Assembly: GCF_006439055.1 (NCBI RefSeq)
Contig: NZ_RCZC01000005.1
Span: 124,001 to 188,000, forward strand
Direction: 5' to 3'
DNA: 64,000 nt
DNA from: Sphingomonas glacialis
GTDB taxonomy: Bacteria; Pseudomonadota; Alphaproteobacteria; Sphingomonadales; Sphingomonadaceae
Part shown: positions 32,333-41,823 of the stretch, piece after piece
Position numbering within the stretch: position 1 is the first letter of the stretch
Layout of the letters: every line of letters starts with the position of its first letter
The notes under the pieces: model-generated
Database searches by the model: none
Seen by the model: only the letters and a program-made list of their open reading frames with translations
What the model was told of the DNA's origin: nothing
Translations under genes and position numbers: made by a program

Positions 32333-33799
32333 TTGTTCTTGCGTAACGACCATGGGCTCGATCAGGCGGGGGGCACCGCCGCCATCGCATTCGGCCGCGC
32401 GATCGTCCCCAATCCCGAGCTGACGCGTTTCGAAAAACTCCGCGCCGCCGCGCTCAAGGTCGATTGGGTTCCCGACCTCGGATCGCGGATCGGCACGCTC
32501 GACTGGTGGCGCGGTGCCGCGACCTGCGCCGGCTTGTGCGCCACCGCGCTCGCGATCGCCCCGCCGATCAGCCGCCCGATCCTCGGCGCGGTCCCCGCCC
32601 CGCTCAGCGGCGCCGACCGCGACGAAGTCCGCGCGCAGGCGATCCTGCCGCTCGCGCTCGGCGCGAACAGCGGGCGCCACATGGCGTCGAACGATCTCGT
32701 CGTCCCGCTCGCCGAAGCCCCCGAACGCCCGATCGAGGACCGCACCGCGACCGTCGGCCAGGGCGACAGCTTCGGCGACATGCTCGAGCGCGCGGGCGTT
32801 TCCGAGCGCGATTCGCAAAACGCCGTCGCGCTGATCGCGGGCGCGGTCCCGCTCGGCGACCTCAAGCCCGGCACGCAAGTCCCGATGACGCTCGGCCGCC
32901 GCCCCAATCGCAGCGTCGCGCGCCCGCTCGAAGCGCTCGCGCTGCGCGCGCGCTTCGACCAGGAACTGACGCTCAAGCGCGTCGGCGACCAGCTCGTGCT
33001 GACCCGCCACGCGATCGCGATCGACAATACCCCGCTGCGCATCCAGGGCCCGGTCGGCAGCAGCCTGTATCGCTCGGCGCGCGCCGCGGGCGTTCCGGTC
33101 AAGCTGGTCGAGACCTACATCAAGGCGATCGCCAGCAAGTTCGCGATCGGCCGCGTCGGGCGCGACGATTCCTACGACCTGGTGATCGAGCGCAAGCGCG
33201 CCGCGACCGGCGAGACGCAGCTCGGCAATCTGCTCTTCGCCGGGCTCGACCATGGCGCCGCCAAGACGCAGCTCGTGCAATGGACCGACGGGACCTGGTA
33301 CGAAGCGAGCGGCCAGGCCGAGCGGCAGGGCATGTTCACCATGCCGGTGTCGATGGCGCGCGTCACTTCGTCGTTCGGGATGCGCTTCCACCCGCTGCTC
33401 GGCTTCACGCGGATGCACAAGGGGATCGACATCGGCACGCCATGGGGCACGCCGGTCCACGCCCCCGCCGACGGGACGATCGTCTATGCCGGGCGCAGCG
33501 GCGGCTATGGCAATCTCATCAAGATGGCGCATGGCGGCAATATCGTAACCTGCTACGGCCATCTCAGCCGCTTCGCGACGCGCTCGGGCCAGCACGTCGC
33601 GCGCGGCGACGTGATCGGCTATTCGGGCAATAGCGGCATGTCGACCGGGCCGCATCTGCACTGGGAAGTGCTGCGCGGCGGCGTCGCGGTCAATCCGCGC
33701 GGCTTCTCCTTCTCGAGCGTCGCGACGCTGTCGGGTGAGCAATTGCGCGCGTTTAAGGCCAAGGTGGCGAGCCTGCTCGCGGTCAAGCCGGGGGCGTAG
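32333..33799 (+). CDS. M23-family peptidoglycan endopeptidase
   Basis: 488 residues. One N-terminal transmembrane/signal segment (about 62-82, GAATCAGLCATALAIAPP), a LysM-like/Opacity-associated-like central part (about 135-300), and a C-terminal LytM/M23 domain: HPLLGFTRMHKGIDIGTPWG (His and Asp zinc ligands), then GPHLHWEV (the HxH motif). All metal ligands are present, so it should be active against stem-peptide crosslinks. The start is TTG 32333; a TAA lies in frame two codons upstream, so it cannot begin earlier. Its end is four bases from the convergent phosphoesterase. Confidence 0.9.
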   Translation: MFLRNDHGLDQAGGTAAIAFGRAIVPNPELTRFEKLRAAALKVDWVPDLGSRIGTLDWWRGAATCAGLCATALAIAPPISRPILGAVPAPLSGADRDEVRAQAILPLALGANSGRHMASNDLVVPLAEAPERPIEDRTATVGQGDSFGDMLERAGVSERDSQNAVALIAGAVPLGDLKPGTQVPMTLGRRPNRSVARPLEALALRARFDQELTLKRVGDQLVLTRHAIAIDNTPLRIQGPVGSSLYRSARAAGVPVKLVETYIKAIASKFAIGRVGRDDSYDLVIERKRAATGETQLGNLLFAGLDHGAAKTQLVQWTDGTWYEASGQAERQGMFTMPVSMARVTSSFGMRFHPLLGFTRMHKGIDIGTPWGTPVHAPADGTIVYAGRSGGYGNLIKMAHGGNIVTCYGHLSRFATRSGQHVARGDVIGYSGNSGMSTGPHLHWEVLRGGVAVNPRGFSFSSVATLSGEQLRAFKAKVASLLAVKPGA

Positions 33800-33802
33800 G
33801 CC

Positions 33803-34659
33803 TCAGCTGGGGCGGGGCGTCAGCACGATCAGCCACCAATCGGGCATCGCGCCGATCCGCAGCGGCAAGGTGCCCGAGCCGACGCCTGCGGTGACGAAGA
33901 CCGACCGCCCCGCAGTATCGATCCGTCCGCAGCGGTATCTCGGATCGTACAGGCGATGCCCATGCGATGTGCGGACGAGCGGGCCGATCCACGGCAGAAC
34001 GACCTGCCCGCAATGCGTATGCCCCGCCAGCAGCATCTGGAAGCGACTCGGCAGGTCCGGCGCGATATCGGGCGAGTGCGTGAACGCCAGCGGGACGCCG
34101 CCCACGGCATCGGCGCGAGCCACGGAACGCGCAAGATCATAATGCCGCGAAAAGCGGTCCCCGATTCCCACCAGCGCCAGCGGCCCGCTCCGGATCGCTT
34201 CGTTTTCAAGTACGCGAACGCCCGCGCGCGCGAGATTTTGCCGGATCGCTGCAGGATCGGTCCAATGGTCGTGATTGCCGAGCACCGCATACACGCCGCC
34301 TGTGGCGCGCAACCCCGCAAGCGGCGCCAGGTCCAACGCGCGCATCGCGGCGCCCGCTTTCTGCTCGCCGATCACGAAGTCGCCTGCCAGCAAGACGAGA
34401 TCGGGCCGCGCGGCGTTCACGGCGCGCACGATCTGCGCCAATCGCGCCGGGCGCATGCCGACATTCCCGACATGGATATCGGACAGGAGCGCAACACGGA
34501 TCGGCTTCGACCCTTTGGGGAGCCCGTCGAGCGCGACGGTCGCGGTCCGCTCGATCGGAGTCGCGGTCGCGTTGAAAAAAAAATGCACGCAATCGTCACA
34601 AGGACGGCCGCGAGCAGCGTCGTCGCCACCATAAACGTGTTCGGTCGCAACTGCACCAC
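33803..34659 (-). CDS. Metallophosphoesterase, N-terminal membrane segment separated by an A9-tract frameshift
   Basis: The catalytic part (33803-34588) has all calcineurin-like motifs: LLSDIHVG, LLAGDFV, LGNHDHW, AGHTHCGQ. It resembles YkoQ/LpxH-like membrane-anchored phosphoesterases, but starts abruptly at a poly-T run (plus-strand A9 at 34575-34583). Upstream, in the frame one base away, VATTLLAAVLVTIACIFF (34659-34585) supplies the missing N-terminal membrane helix. Adding one T (T10) or slippage at the run would join the two into one protein of about 285 residues. So the gene is either phase-variable, expressed through transcriptional slippage, or an assembly error. Confidence 0.75.
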
Positions 34660-34759
34660 AGCATCCCCCGGTCGATACCTACATGCCGCTTATGGCATGT
34701 AAGTATCGAACCCGAAACGAGATGTCCTGTGACGCCCGCCCCCCCGGGCGCCCTGCCTA

Positions 34760-36421
34760 CTAGCGCCCCTGCGCGCGCCAGCGCTTCAAGGTCCGTGTGA
34801 TGATCTCGCCTTCGCCGCCGGTCTGCCGCCACAATTGCGAGAAGAGCGGATCGTCCGACGCCGGACGCTTGTCGTCGGCAAGCGAATCGAACGAGACGCG
34901 GATCGGGATCGCGACGCCCTCGCCGCAGATGATGCATTCGCGGTTGCGCAAGGCGGGGATCGAATCGAGGAAGCCGCGCGCGCCCTCGGGCATCGCCGCG
35001 CGGACGAACGCCTGGTCGCGATCGTTGTTGAGCCGCATCGCGATGATCGTGCCGCATTGCGACAGCACGCCCTCGGCAAGATCCGACGGTCGCTGCGTGA
35101 TCAGCCCGAGCGAGACGCCGTATTTGCGCCCTTCCTTGGCGATTCGCGACAGGATCCGCCCGACGCTCGACCCGTCGCCATTCCCCGCGGGGATGTAGCG
35201 ATGCGCTTCCTCGCAGACGAGCAGGATCGGCCGCTGCGGCTCACCGCGCGACCAGATCGCGAAATCGAACACCATCCGGCTGAGCACCGCGACGACGACA
35301 GAGGTGATCTCGGAGGGCACGCCCGACACGTCGATGATCGAGATCGGCTTGCCGTCGCCGGGCAAACGGAAGATCCGCTCGATGAAGCTCGCCATCGTAT
35401 CGGCGACGAGCATGCCGGAGAACATGAAGCCATAGCGCGGATCGGCCTTGATCTCGTCGATCTTGGTGCGCAGCCGCAGATACGGCGCGGTGTCGCCGGC
35501 GCGGTCCATCTTGCCCATTTCGAGCCCGATCAGATTGGTCAGGTCGCTCAGCAGATAGGGCACCGGCGCATCGACCGTCAGCTTGCTGATCTCCTGCCCT
35601 AGCCGCCCCTTGGCGCGCGCCATGAGCAGGCATTTGGCGAGGATGTCGGCGTCGATCTGTTTTTCCGACCCCGACGAGGTGACGAACACCTCGCAATGTT
35701 CCTCGAAGTTCATCAGCCAATACGGCATCTGCAGGTTCGACACGTCGTAGATCGCGCCATTGCCCTTGAACGCGGCGGCATATTCGCCGTGCGGATCGAC
35801 CATTACGATATGCCCCTGCGGGCTGAGCTCGCAGATGCGGTGGAGGATCAACGCAGCGCTGGTCGACTTGCCCGTGCCGGTGCTCCCGAGCAGCGCGAAA
35901 TGCTTGCCGAGCATCGCATCGACATAGAGCGCGGCGCGAATGTCCTTGGTCGGATAGACCGTGCCGATCTCGATATGCGCACGATCGTCGGCGGCGTAGA
36001 TCTGCTTGAGGTCGCCGGTCGAGACCGGGAACACCGCGCATCCCGGGGTCGGATAGCGCGTCACGCCGCGGCGGAACTTGTAGAGCTTGCCGGTCAGCTT
36101 CTCCTCGTCGCCCTCGCCAAGGAAATCGACCGTCGCTGCGATTCGGTCGTCATGGCCGTCGATCAGCTTGAGCGAGCGGATATTGGCGATCAGCCACGTG
36201 CCCCCGACGCGCATCTTGATCTGGCTGCCGACCGACCCCGCAGTGGCGATGACCGGGTCGGGATCCCCCATCGTCGCCTCGAGCGCGAGCGGATCGAGCA
36301 TCACCAGGCTGCTCGATCCGGCGATCTCGAACACCATGCCGATGCACGCCACCCCCCGATCCGGCGCGCGCGTCAGTTGGACATTGGGCGCGAAACTGTG
36401 TGCGCTCGGCATCTCGGTCAT
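34760..36421 (-). CDS. HerA-like ATPase (DUF87)
   Basis: 553 residues. A N-terminal HAS-barrel (about 25-150), then a FtsK/HerA ATPase domain with Walker A GSTGTGKST (179-187), Walker B ILLVCEEAH (about 400-408), and the arginine-finger region near LSRIAKEGRKYGVSLGLITQ. HerA-class hexameric translocases usually work with a NurA nuclease in DNA end processing or in antiviral modules. No nurA or SIR2 gene is adjacent here. Single-gene HerA of this length is common in alphaproteobacteria. Starts at ATG 36421. Neighbour on the left is the phosphoesterase gene, with a 100-bp gap. Confidence 0.88.
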   Translation of the reverse strand: MTEMPSAHSFAPNVQLTRAPDRGVACIGMVFEIAGSSSLVMLDPLALEATMGDPDPVIATAGSVGSQIKMRVGGTWLIANIRSLKLIDGHDDRIAATVDFLGEGDEEKLTGKLYKFRRGVTRYPTPGCAVFPVSTGDLKQIYAADDRAHIEIGTVYPTKDIRAALYVDAMLGKHFALLGSTGTGKSTSAALILHRICELSPQGHIVMVDPHGEYAAAFKGNGAIYDVSNLQMPYWLMNFEEHCEVFVTSSGSEKQIDADILAKCLLMARAKGRLGQEISKLTVDAPVPYLLSDLTNLIGLEMGKMDRAGDTAPYLRLRTKIDEIKADPRYGFMFSGMLVADTMASFIERIFRLPGDGKPISIIDVSGVPSEITSVVVAVLSRMVFDFAIWSRGEPQRPILLVCEEAHRYIPAGNGDGSSVGRILSRIAKEGRKYGVSLGLITQRPSDLAEGVLSQCGTIIAMRLNNDRDQAFVRAAMPEGARGFLDSIPALRNRECIICGEGVAIPIRVSFDSLADDKRPASDDPLFSQLWRQTGGEGEIITRTLKRWRAQGR

Positions 36422-36577
36422 GATGTGTCGTGTCCCCCCGGGGCTAAGGCCACCGCCATGCAGGAAAATCCGTAAACATCCGGTGAGGATCGCCGCGGAC
36501 AGACCGCGCCGCGACAGCGCTTTGCAGCTTGCCGACAGGCGGTTTCGGGTAGAGGATCACCGCGATCGGGGGATCGG

Positions 36578-37429
36578 ATGCAGCATCACCGCACACTCGG
36601 CCTGGCCGCCATCGGGATCGTCGCGGCGACCGCCGCGATCGCACAGGAGCGAGTCGCGCCCAATGCCTGGGGCTATGATTTCGCACCGCGCTACGATCCC
36701 GAGGTCGCGGCACCTGCGGTCCACCGCATCCGCTACGCCGACGATCACATCCTGCTGATGGAGGTCGCCAACCCGCCGGGTTTCGCCATGCAGCTCCACG
36801 GCCACCCCTATCCGTCGATCTTCGCGCGCTCGTCGGGGACGACGCATCTCGGCGGCGGCGGGCCGGGCGACCAGTATCTCGAACCCAGCGGCGGGCGAAA
36901 CGGCGAGCATTGGCACAGCGCCCCGCCGCCCAAGGGCACGCCCGAGCTCGAATGCACCGCGGCCGATCCGCAGGCGCCGCATCGCCCGGTCAATCGCGGA
37001 ACCGTGCCGCAGCATTTCTACCGGATCGAGTTCCGGCATTTCGACGACACCGGCGCGCCCGCCGCCGCCCGCTCGGGCGAGACAGCGCTGTACGAGGATG
37101 CGGTCGTCCGCCTGGTCGCGGTGCGCGTCGCCCCCGGCGCGTCGAGCCGCCCCACCGCCACGCGCTATCCCGCGATCCTCGCCATCGACACGCAGCGCGC
37201 CTTCGACGCGCTCGATGCCGTGGTCGGCCCGGCTGCCGGTCGCGCGCTACCGCCGACCGGCCTGGCGATGCCGCGCTGCATGACGCTCGATGCCGGCGCG
37301 GTCCTGGCGCTCCACAACGCGGGAAGCGCCGCGCTTCACTATTATCGGCTCGACTTCAAACGAATCGAAGGCGCCGCGCTCGCCGAGCAATGGCGGACCT
37401 GGTATCCCGCCATGACGACGATGCGCTGA
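36578..37429 (+). CDS. Exported protein, unknown
   Basis: 283 residues with a signal peptide (about 1-22, ending AIAQER). Two similar beta-rich halves: HILLMEVANPPGFAMQLHGHPYPSIFA with a His-rich loop (HWHSAPPPKG) in the first, and LVAVRVAPGASSRPTATRYPAIL in the second, each ending in an FYRIEFRHF/YYRLDFKRI strand. It suggests a duplicated cupin-like fold. Not recognised further. Convergent with the MAPEG gene, three bases apart. Confidence 0.65.
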   Translation: MQHHRTLGLAAIGIVAATAAIAQERVAPNAWGYDFAPRYDPEVAAPAVHRIRYADDHILLMEVANPPGFAMQLHGHPYPSIFARSSGTTHLGGGGPGDQYLEPSGGRNGEHWHSAPPPKGTPELECTAADPQAPHRPVNRGTVPQHFYRIEFRHFDDTGAPAAARSGETALYEDAVVRLVAVRVAPGASSRPTATRYPAILAIDTQRAFDALDAVVGPAAGRALPPTGLAMPRCMTLDAGAVLALHNAGSAALHYYRLDFKRIEGAALAEQWRTWYPAMTTMR

Positions 37430-37432
37430 GCC

Positions 37433-37870
37433 TCACCCAGCCGGCGCCGCACTCACCGCAGGCGTGCCATGGACCGCCGGCGCCATGAAGGGCAGTGTCG
37501 CGGCGTAACCGCCCAGCCCGAGCAGCAATGCAAAGGTTACCAGCGTCCCCGCCTCGCGCCCGATCCGTACCCCGTCCATCCCGAGCGGATGTGCGACGCG
37601 CGCGAGCAGGAACAGCGCGCTCGCCACCCACAGCCACAGGCTCGTGCCCGTGGTGAATTCGATCAGCGCGATCAGGATCACGATGAACGGGGCCGATTCG
37701 ATGAAATTGGCGTGCGCGCGCATCCGGCGAATCAGCGCCTCGTTGCCGCCATCACCGACGCTGATCTTAGTCTGGCGGCGAATCGCCCCGGTCCGCATCG
37801 CCAGCCACAGGTTCAGAATCGCCGCGGCGCCCGCCGTCACAAGTGCGATCGGCAGCATGATAGTTCCCAT
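37433..37870 (-). CDS. MAPEG-family membrane protein
   Basis: 145 residues, four predicted membrane helices. The MAPEG pattern is visible: LNLWLAMRTGAIRRQTK, then DGGNEALIRRMRAHANFIESAPFI (split here: RRMRAHANF is the family hallmark) and ARVAHPLGM. Relatives include microsomal glutathione S-transferases and the bacterial YecN type; catalytic function is uncertain. ATG 37870 is chosen by the membrane-protein start and a GGGGA site. Confidence 0.88.
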   Translation of the reverse strand: MGTIMLPIALVTAGAAAILNLWLAMRTGAIRRQTKISVGDGGNEALIRRMRAHANFIESAPFIVILIALIEFTTGTSLWLWVASALFLLARVAHPLGMDGVRIGREAGTLVTFALLLGLGGYAATLPFMAPAVHGTPAVSAAPAG

Positions 37871-37921
37871 CGACAATCCCCAAAATGTCCGTGCGGCGAC
37901 CCTGGCACCCCATGCACAAGC

Positions 37922-37949
37922 TTGCAACGCCGCGGAGAATCGCTATAGG
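37922..37949 (+). promoter_or_regulatory. Probable rpmF operon promoter
   Basis: TTGCAA (37922-37927), 16-base spacer, TATAGG (37944-37949), about 120 bases before rpmF. The same TTGC-type -35 and TATAG-type -10 pair occurs before the DUF3576 gene at 63473-63500. Confidence 0.5.
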
Positions 37950-38071
37950 CCGCCATCTTCGCGATTTGTCTGGCATCGGTGCCGCTTGCGCGGCCAACCT
38001 CAGGCGTTGGTTGCGTAGGAGCCCCGACCGGGCGTATCGCACCTGTCAGACACGAATAAGGTTTCGCCAAA

Positions 38072-38251
38072 ATGGCCGTCCCCAAAAGAAAAACCACGCC
38101 GTCCAAGCGCGGCATGCGTCGCAGCCACGATTCGCTGACGGTCGCTTCGTTCCAGGAATGCCCGAACTGCGGCGAACTGAAGCGTCCGCACAATCTGTGC
38201 CCGTCGTGCGGTCACTATAACGGCCGCGAGATCCTCTCGGTCGAAGGCTGA
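38072..38251 (+). CDS. rpmF: 50S ribosomal protein L32
   Basis: 59 residues: [19 protein letters not shown] start and a zinc-binding CPNCGE...CPSCGHY pair of CxxC motifs, that is, the zinc (C+) form. It is the first gene of the rpmF-plsX-fabH-ihfA-merR run, conserved in proteobacteria and linking translation with fatty-acid synthesis. Confidence 0.95.
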   Translation: MAVPKRKTTPSKRGMRRSHDSLTVASFQECPNCGELKRPHNLCPSCGHYNGREILSVEG

Positions 38252-38292
38252 TTCGACGCATCGCCCGGCCAATTGAACAGGGAGCGACCAGC

Positions 38293-39324
38293 GTGACGAA
38301 CAGCTCCCGGATCGCGATTGATGCGATGGGCGGCGATGAAGGCCTGGCGGTGATGCTCGCCGGCGTTGCGCGTGCGCGCCGCCGGTTCGAGGACATGCGC
38401 TTCATCCTCGTCGGGGATGAGGCCGCGATCGCGGCTGGGTTGAAGGATCACCCCAATCTCAGCGCGCAGTCCGAGATCGTCCATGCGCCCGACGTGATCG
38501 GCTCGAGCGAGAAGCCGAGCCAGGCGCTGCGCCGTGCCAAGACCACGTCGATGGGAATCGCCATCGACATGGTCAAGCAAGGCCGTGCCGCCGCGTGCGT
38601 GTCGAGCGGCAATACCGGCGCATTGATGGCGATGTCGAAGCTCTCGCTCCGGATGATCCCGGGGATCGACCGGCCGGCGCTTGCCGGGCTGATGCCCTCG
38701 CTCGGCGCCAACGACACCGTCGTGCTCGATCTCGGCGCCAATACCGAGTGCGATTCGCGCAACCTCATCCAGTTCGCGGTGATGGGCGCGGCGTACGCCC
38801 GCACCACGCTCGAGCTGGCGCGCCCGCGCGTCGCGCTGCTCAACATCGGCAGCGAGGACCAGAAGGGCACCGAGACGATTCGCGACGCCGCGACCGCCTT
38901 GCGCGCCGCGACCCATCTCCCACTCGATTTCACCGGCTTTATCGAGGGCGACAAACTGTCGCGCGGCGATGTCGACGTGATCGTGTGCGACGGTTTCTCG
39001 GGCAATATCGCGCTGAAAACCGCCGAGGGCACCGCGCGCTTCGTCGCCGATCTGCTCAAGCGTGCGTTCCGCTCCTCGACGCGCTCGAAGATCGGTTTCC
39101 TCATCTCGCGCCCGGCGACCGAATTGCTGCGCCATCATCTCGACCCGAACAACCATAATGGTGCCGTCTTTCTCGGGCTCAACGGGCTGGTGGTCAAAAG
39201 CCATGGCGGCGCCAACGAGATCGGCGTGTGTACCGCGATCGCGGCTGCCGCGAAGATGGTGCGCGACGATCTCACCCGGCGGATCGCCGAGGATCTGGGC
39301 GATTTCGAGAAAAAGGCAGCGTAA
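38293..39324 (+). CDS. plsX: Phosphate acyltransferase PlsX
   Basis: 343 residues. It turns acyl-ACP into acyl-phosphate, the first step of phosphatidic acid synthesis with PlsY. Family motifs present: [11 protein letters not shown] (9-19), [14 protein letters not shown] (about 105-118), [18 protein letters not shown] (about 148-165), [15 protein letters not shown] near 235. GTG start 38293 follows rpmF by 41 bases. The stop overlaps the fabH start (TAATG). Confidence 0.96.
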   Translation: MTNSSRIAIDAMGGDEGLAVMLAGVARARRRFEDMRFILVGDEAAIAAGLKDHPNLSAQSEIVHAPDVIGSSEKPSQALRRAKTTSMGIAIDMVKQGRAAACVSSGNTGALMAMSKLSLRMIPGIDRPALAGLMPSLGANDTVVLDLGANTECDSRNLIQFAVMGAAYARTTLELARPRVALLNIGSEDQKGTETIRDAATALRAATHLPLDFTGFIEGDKLSRGDVDVIVCDGFSGNIALKTAEGTARFVADLLKRAFRSSTRSKIGFLISRPATELLRHHLDPNNHNGAVFLGLNGLVVKSHGGANEIGVCTAIAAAAKMVRDDLTRRIAEDLGDFEKKAA

Positions 39325-40310
39325 TGCCCCCTATGTCAGTGCGTAGCGTCATCATCGGCACCGGGTCGGCCTTGCCGGCACGGCGCGTCTCCAATGCCGA
39401 ACTGGCCGAGACCGTCGATACTTCGGACGAATGGATCGTCGAGCGCACCGGCATCCGCTTCCGCCACATCGCCAGCCCCGACGAGACCACCGCGACGCTC
39501 GCTGCCGACGCGTGCCGTGCCGCGCTCGGCTCTGCGGGCATTTCGGCGCACGAGATCGACCTGATCGTGCTCGCGACCGCGACCCCCGACCAGACCTTCC
39601 CGTCGAGCGCCACCAAGGTGCAGGCGATGCTCGGCATCGACGATTGCGTCGCGTTCGACGTGGCGGCGGTGTGCTCGGGCTTCCTCTATGCGCTCCAGGT
39701 CGCCGACAGCATGTTGCGCAGCGGCGCTGCCAAGCGCGCGCTGGTGATCGGTGCCGAGACGTTCAGCCGGATCCTCGACTGGGAAGACCGCACGACCTGC
39801 GTGCTGTTTGGCGATGGCGCCGGCGCGGTCGTGCTCGAGGCGCAGGACACGCACGACACCGGCAATGAAGGGCGCGGCATCCTCGCGATGCGGCTTCACG
39901 CCGATGGTCGTCATAACGAGATGCTCTATGTCGATGGCGGCCCCTCGACCACGGGCACGGTCGGCAAGGTCCGCATGAAGGGCCGCGAGGTGTTCCGCCA
40001 CGCCGTCGTCAACCTCGCCGCGGTGATGACCGAAACGCTCGAGCGCGCGGGCCTCACCGCCGCCGATGTCGATTGGGTCGTGCCGCACCAGGCCAATGCG
40101 CGCATCCTCGACGCGACCGCGCGCAAGCTCCACCTCGCCCCCGAGCGTGTTATCGTTACCGTCGACCAGCATGCCAATACTTCGGCAGCGTCGGTCCCGC
40201 TCGCGCTCGACACCGCGGTCAAGGATGGCCGGATTGCGCAAGGCGATTTGATCGTGCTCGAGGCGATGGGCGGCGGATTCACCTGGGGCGCTGCCGTCAT
40301 CCGGTTCTAA
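39324..40310 (+). CDS. fabH: Beta-ketoacyl-ACP synthase III
   Basis: 328 residues; starts fatty-acid synthesis by condensing acetyl-CoA with malonyl-ACP. The catalytic triad is visible: Cys in [11 protein letters not shown] (about 113-123), His in [10 protein letters not shown] (about 251-260) and Asn in [10 protein letters not shown] (about 281-290). The first ATG (39324) overlaps the plsX stop; a second ATG at 39333 ([11 protein letters not shown]) matches the family start better and may be the real one. Confidence 0.96.
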   Translation: MPPMSVRSVIIGTGSALPARRVSNAELAETVDTSDEWIVERTGIRFRHIASPDETTATLAADACRAALGSAGISAHEIDLIVLATATPDQTFPSSATKVQAMLGIDDCVAFDVAAVCSGFLYALQVADSMLRSGAAKRALVIGAETFSRILDWEDRTTCVLFGDGAGAVVLEAQDTHDTGNEGRGILAMRLHADGRHNEMLYVDGGPSTTGTVGKVRMKGREVFRHAVVNLAAVMTETLERAGLTAADVDWVVPHQANARILDATARKLHLAPERVIVTVDQHANTSAASVPLALDTAVKDGRIAQGDLIVLEAMGGGFTWGAAVIRF

Positions 40311-40331
40311 CGATTGTTAAATATCGGTACC

Positions 40332-40362
40332 TTGCACCTTTTCCCGTCCGCTTTGTTATGAT
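40332..40362 (+). promoter_or_regulatory. Possible ihfA promoter
   Basis: TTGCAC (40332-40337), a long 19-base spacer, TATGAT (40357-40362), about 40 bases before the ihfA ATG in the only sizeable gap of the cluster. The spacer length makes this tentative. Confidence 0.35.
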
Positions 40363-40401
40363 AGCGTAAGGGTTCTTAGAAGTTTTGCGGGGGACGTATC
40401 G

Positions 40402-40701
40402 ATGGAAGCTGCGGGAACGTTGACGCGCGCCGATCTGGCCGAAGCACTCCATCATAATGTCGGCCTGTCGCGTACCGATTCCTCGAAAATGGTCGAGCAG
40501 ATCCTGCACCACATGTGCAGCGCGCTCGCCAAGGGCGACAACGTCAAGATTTCCGGCTTCGGCACCTTCGTCCTGCGCGACAAGGGCGAACGCATCGGCC
40601 GCAATCCCAAGACCGGCATCGAAGTTCCGATCGCGCCGCGCCGCGTGCTGACGTTCCGCGCCAGCCAGATGATGCGCGACCGCATCGTCGAAGCCGACTG
40701 A
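40402..40701 (+). CDS. ihfA: Integration host factor subunit alpha
   Basis: 99 residues, HU/IHF family DNA-bending protein. [19 protein letters not shown] start, [23 protein letters not shown] core with the beta-arm, and [12 protein letters not shown]. Alpha rather than beta subunit by the first residues and the conserved place between fabH and merR. Forms a heterodimer with IhfB, encoded elsewhere. Confidence 0.95.
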   Translation: MEAAGTLTRADLAEALHHNVGLSRTDSSKMVEQILHHMCSALAKGDNVKISGFGTFVLRDKGERIGRNPKTGIEVPIAPRRVLTFRASQMMRDRIVEAD

Positions 40702-40709
40702 CCTATCGC

Positions 40710-41126
40710 ATGACGGTGCCGCCCGCGCGGGCCGGAGATAAGGCGACCAAAGACACGGCGTCCGGCGAGACCGCACCCGGCGACAAGGCGGCCGGGGCGT
40801 ATCGCACGATCGGCGAGCTCGCCCGCGACACGGGGCTGCCGCAGCATATCTTGCGCTATTGGGAAACGCGCTTTGCGCAGCTGCGCCCGCTGCAGCGCGC
40901 CGGCAACCGCCGCTATTACCGGCCCGAGGATGTCGCGTTGGTCAAGCGCATCGCGACGATGCTGAACCAGGACGGCTACACGATTCGCGGCGTGCAACAG
41001 GCGCTCGCCGCCGGTCGCCCCGCCCCCGAAAGGACACCCGGCACGCCACCCGGAACGGGCAGCGATGCGGTGCGGGCGGTTCGCGACGCGCTGGCGGACG
41101 CGCTCGACGCTGATACCGCGGACTAG
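40710..41126 (+). CDS. MerR-family transcriptional regulator
   Basis: 138 residues. After a charged tail of about 30 residues comes the MerR winged helix: YRTIGELARDTGLPQHILRYW, ETRFAQLRPLQRAGNRRYY (about 32-70) and then DVALVKRIATMLNQDGYTI. No effector-binding domain of known type and no cysteine metal sensor. This short type follows ihfA in most alphaproteobacteria; targets unknown. Its TAG stop overlaps the tetR stop on the other strand. Confidence 0.9.
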   Translation: MTVPPARAGDKATKDTASGETAPGDKAAGAYRTIGELARDTGLPQHILRYWETRFAQLRPLQRAGNRRYYRPEDVALVKRIATMLNQDGYTIRGVQQALAAGRPAPERTPGTPPGTGSDAVRAVRDALADALDADTAD

Positions 41127-41815
41127 GGCGCGAGGCCGCGGGCGAGCATGTCGGCGACCGTGTCGGCGATCGCGTCGAGCGTGAGATCCTCGTCCCACAC
41201 GCCGTAGCGCAGGCCCAGAAACACGTTCATCCCCATGATCGCCCAGGCATGGACTTCGGAGACGTCGCGGCGGATCTCGCCGCGCTCGGCACCCGCCTTT
41301 AGCCGTGCCGCGATCCGCTCGGCGGTCGTCGCATAGTGCAGCTTGAACGATGCGGGATCGACGAACTCGGCCTCGTCGATGATCCGGTAGATCTCCTTAT
41401 GCCCGCGCACGAAGGCGACGAATTCGCGTAAGCCGGCGCGCTCGGCGGCGATCTGGTCGGGCGCGGCGCGAATCGCGGGGGCAACACGGTCGCGCACCTG
41501 ATCCGACATGTCGCGCACCAGCGCGCGGAACACCGCATCCTTCGAATCGAAATAGGTGTAAAAACTGCCCAAGGCGACGCCTGCGCGGCGCGTGATGCCG
41601 CTCACCGATGCATCGTGAAAGCCGCGCTCGCCGAATTCGATCGCCGCCGCATCAAGGATGCCGCGCAACGTCTTGCGCCCGCGTTCGGTGCGCGGCGCCT
41701 TTCCCGCGCTCGCTGCCGAAGGGCTTGTCGCTGGAGCGACGGGTGGGCTTGTCGCCGGAGCGACGGGTGGGCTTGTCGCCGGAGCGACGGATGGGTCCGC
41801 CATGGTGCCTGTCAT
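41123..41815 (-). CDS. TetR-family repressor with N-terminal tandem repeat
   Basis: 230 residues. An unusual Pro/Ala-rich N-terminal tail (about 5-35) contains three copies of VAPATSPP-like octapeptide. The HTH follows: GRKTLRGILDAAAIEFGERG (about 45-64) and GITRRAGVALGSFYTYFDSKD (about 74-94). The ligand domain is TetR_C-like. Divergently transcribed from the TonB receptor and MFS genes, with overlapping promoters and an inverted repeat between, so it probably represses both itself and the uptake genes. The ligand should be the imported compound or its derivative. The start is ATG 41815; ATG 41803 is possible. Confidence 0.9.
   Translation of the reverse strand: MTGTMADPSVAPATSPPVAPATSPPVAPATSPSAASAGKAPRTERGRKTLRGILDAAAIEFGERGFHDASVSGITRRAGVALGSFYTYFDSKDAVFRALVRDMSDQVRDRVAPAIRAAPDQIAAERAGLREFVAFVRGHKEIYRIIDEAEFVDPASFKLHYATTAERIAARLKAGAERGEIRRDVSEVHAWAIMGMNVFLGLRYGVWDEDLTLDAIADTVADMLARGLAP
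41722..41793. repeat. Three tandem 24-bp repeats in tetR
   Basis: Copies at 41722-41745, 41746-41769 and 41770-41793 differ at one or two bases. They encode the repeated octapeptide of the TetR N-terminal tail. Copy number could vary by slippage without breaking the frame, since 24 is a multiple of three. Confidence 0.85.
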
Positions 41816-41823
41816 TTCTCAAG

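Noticed and set aside
32237..33742. A 501-codon minus-strand frame opposite the M23 peptidase
   Set aside because: No recognisable domain and typical shadow composition; the M23 catalytic residues are on the plus strand.
34760..36421. HerA-type antiviral defence module
   Set aside because: No nurA, SIR2, DUF4297 or other effector gene is adjacent; neighbours are a phosphoesterase and an unknown exported protein, and the gene looks like the chromosomal single-copy type.
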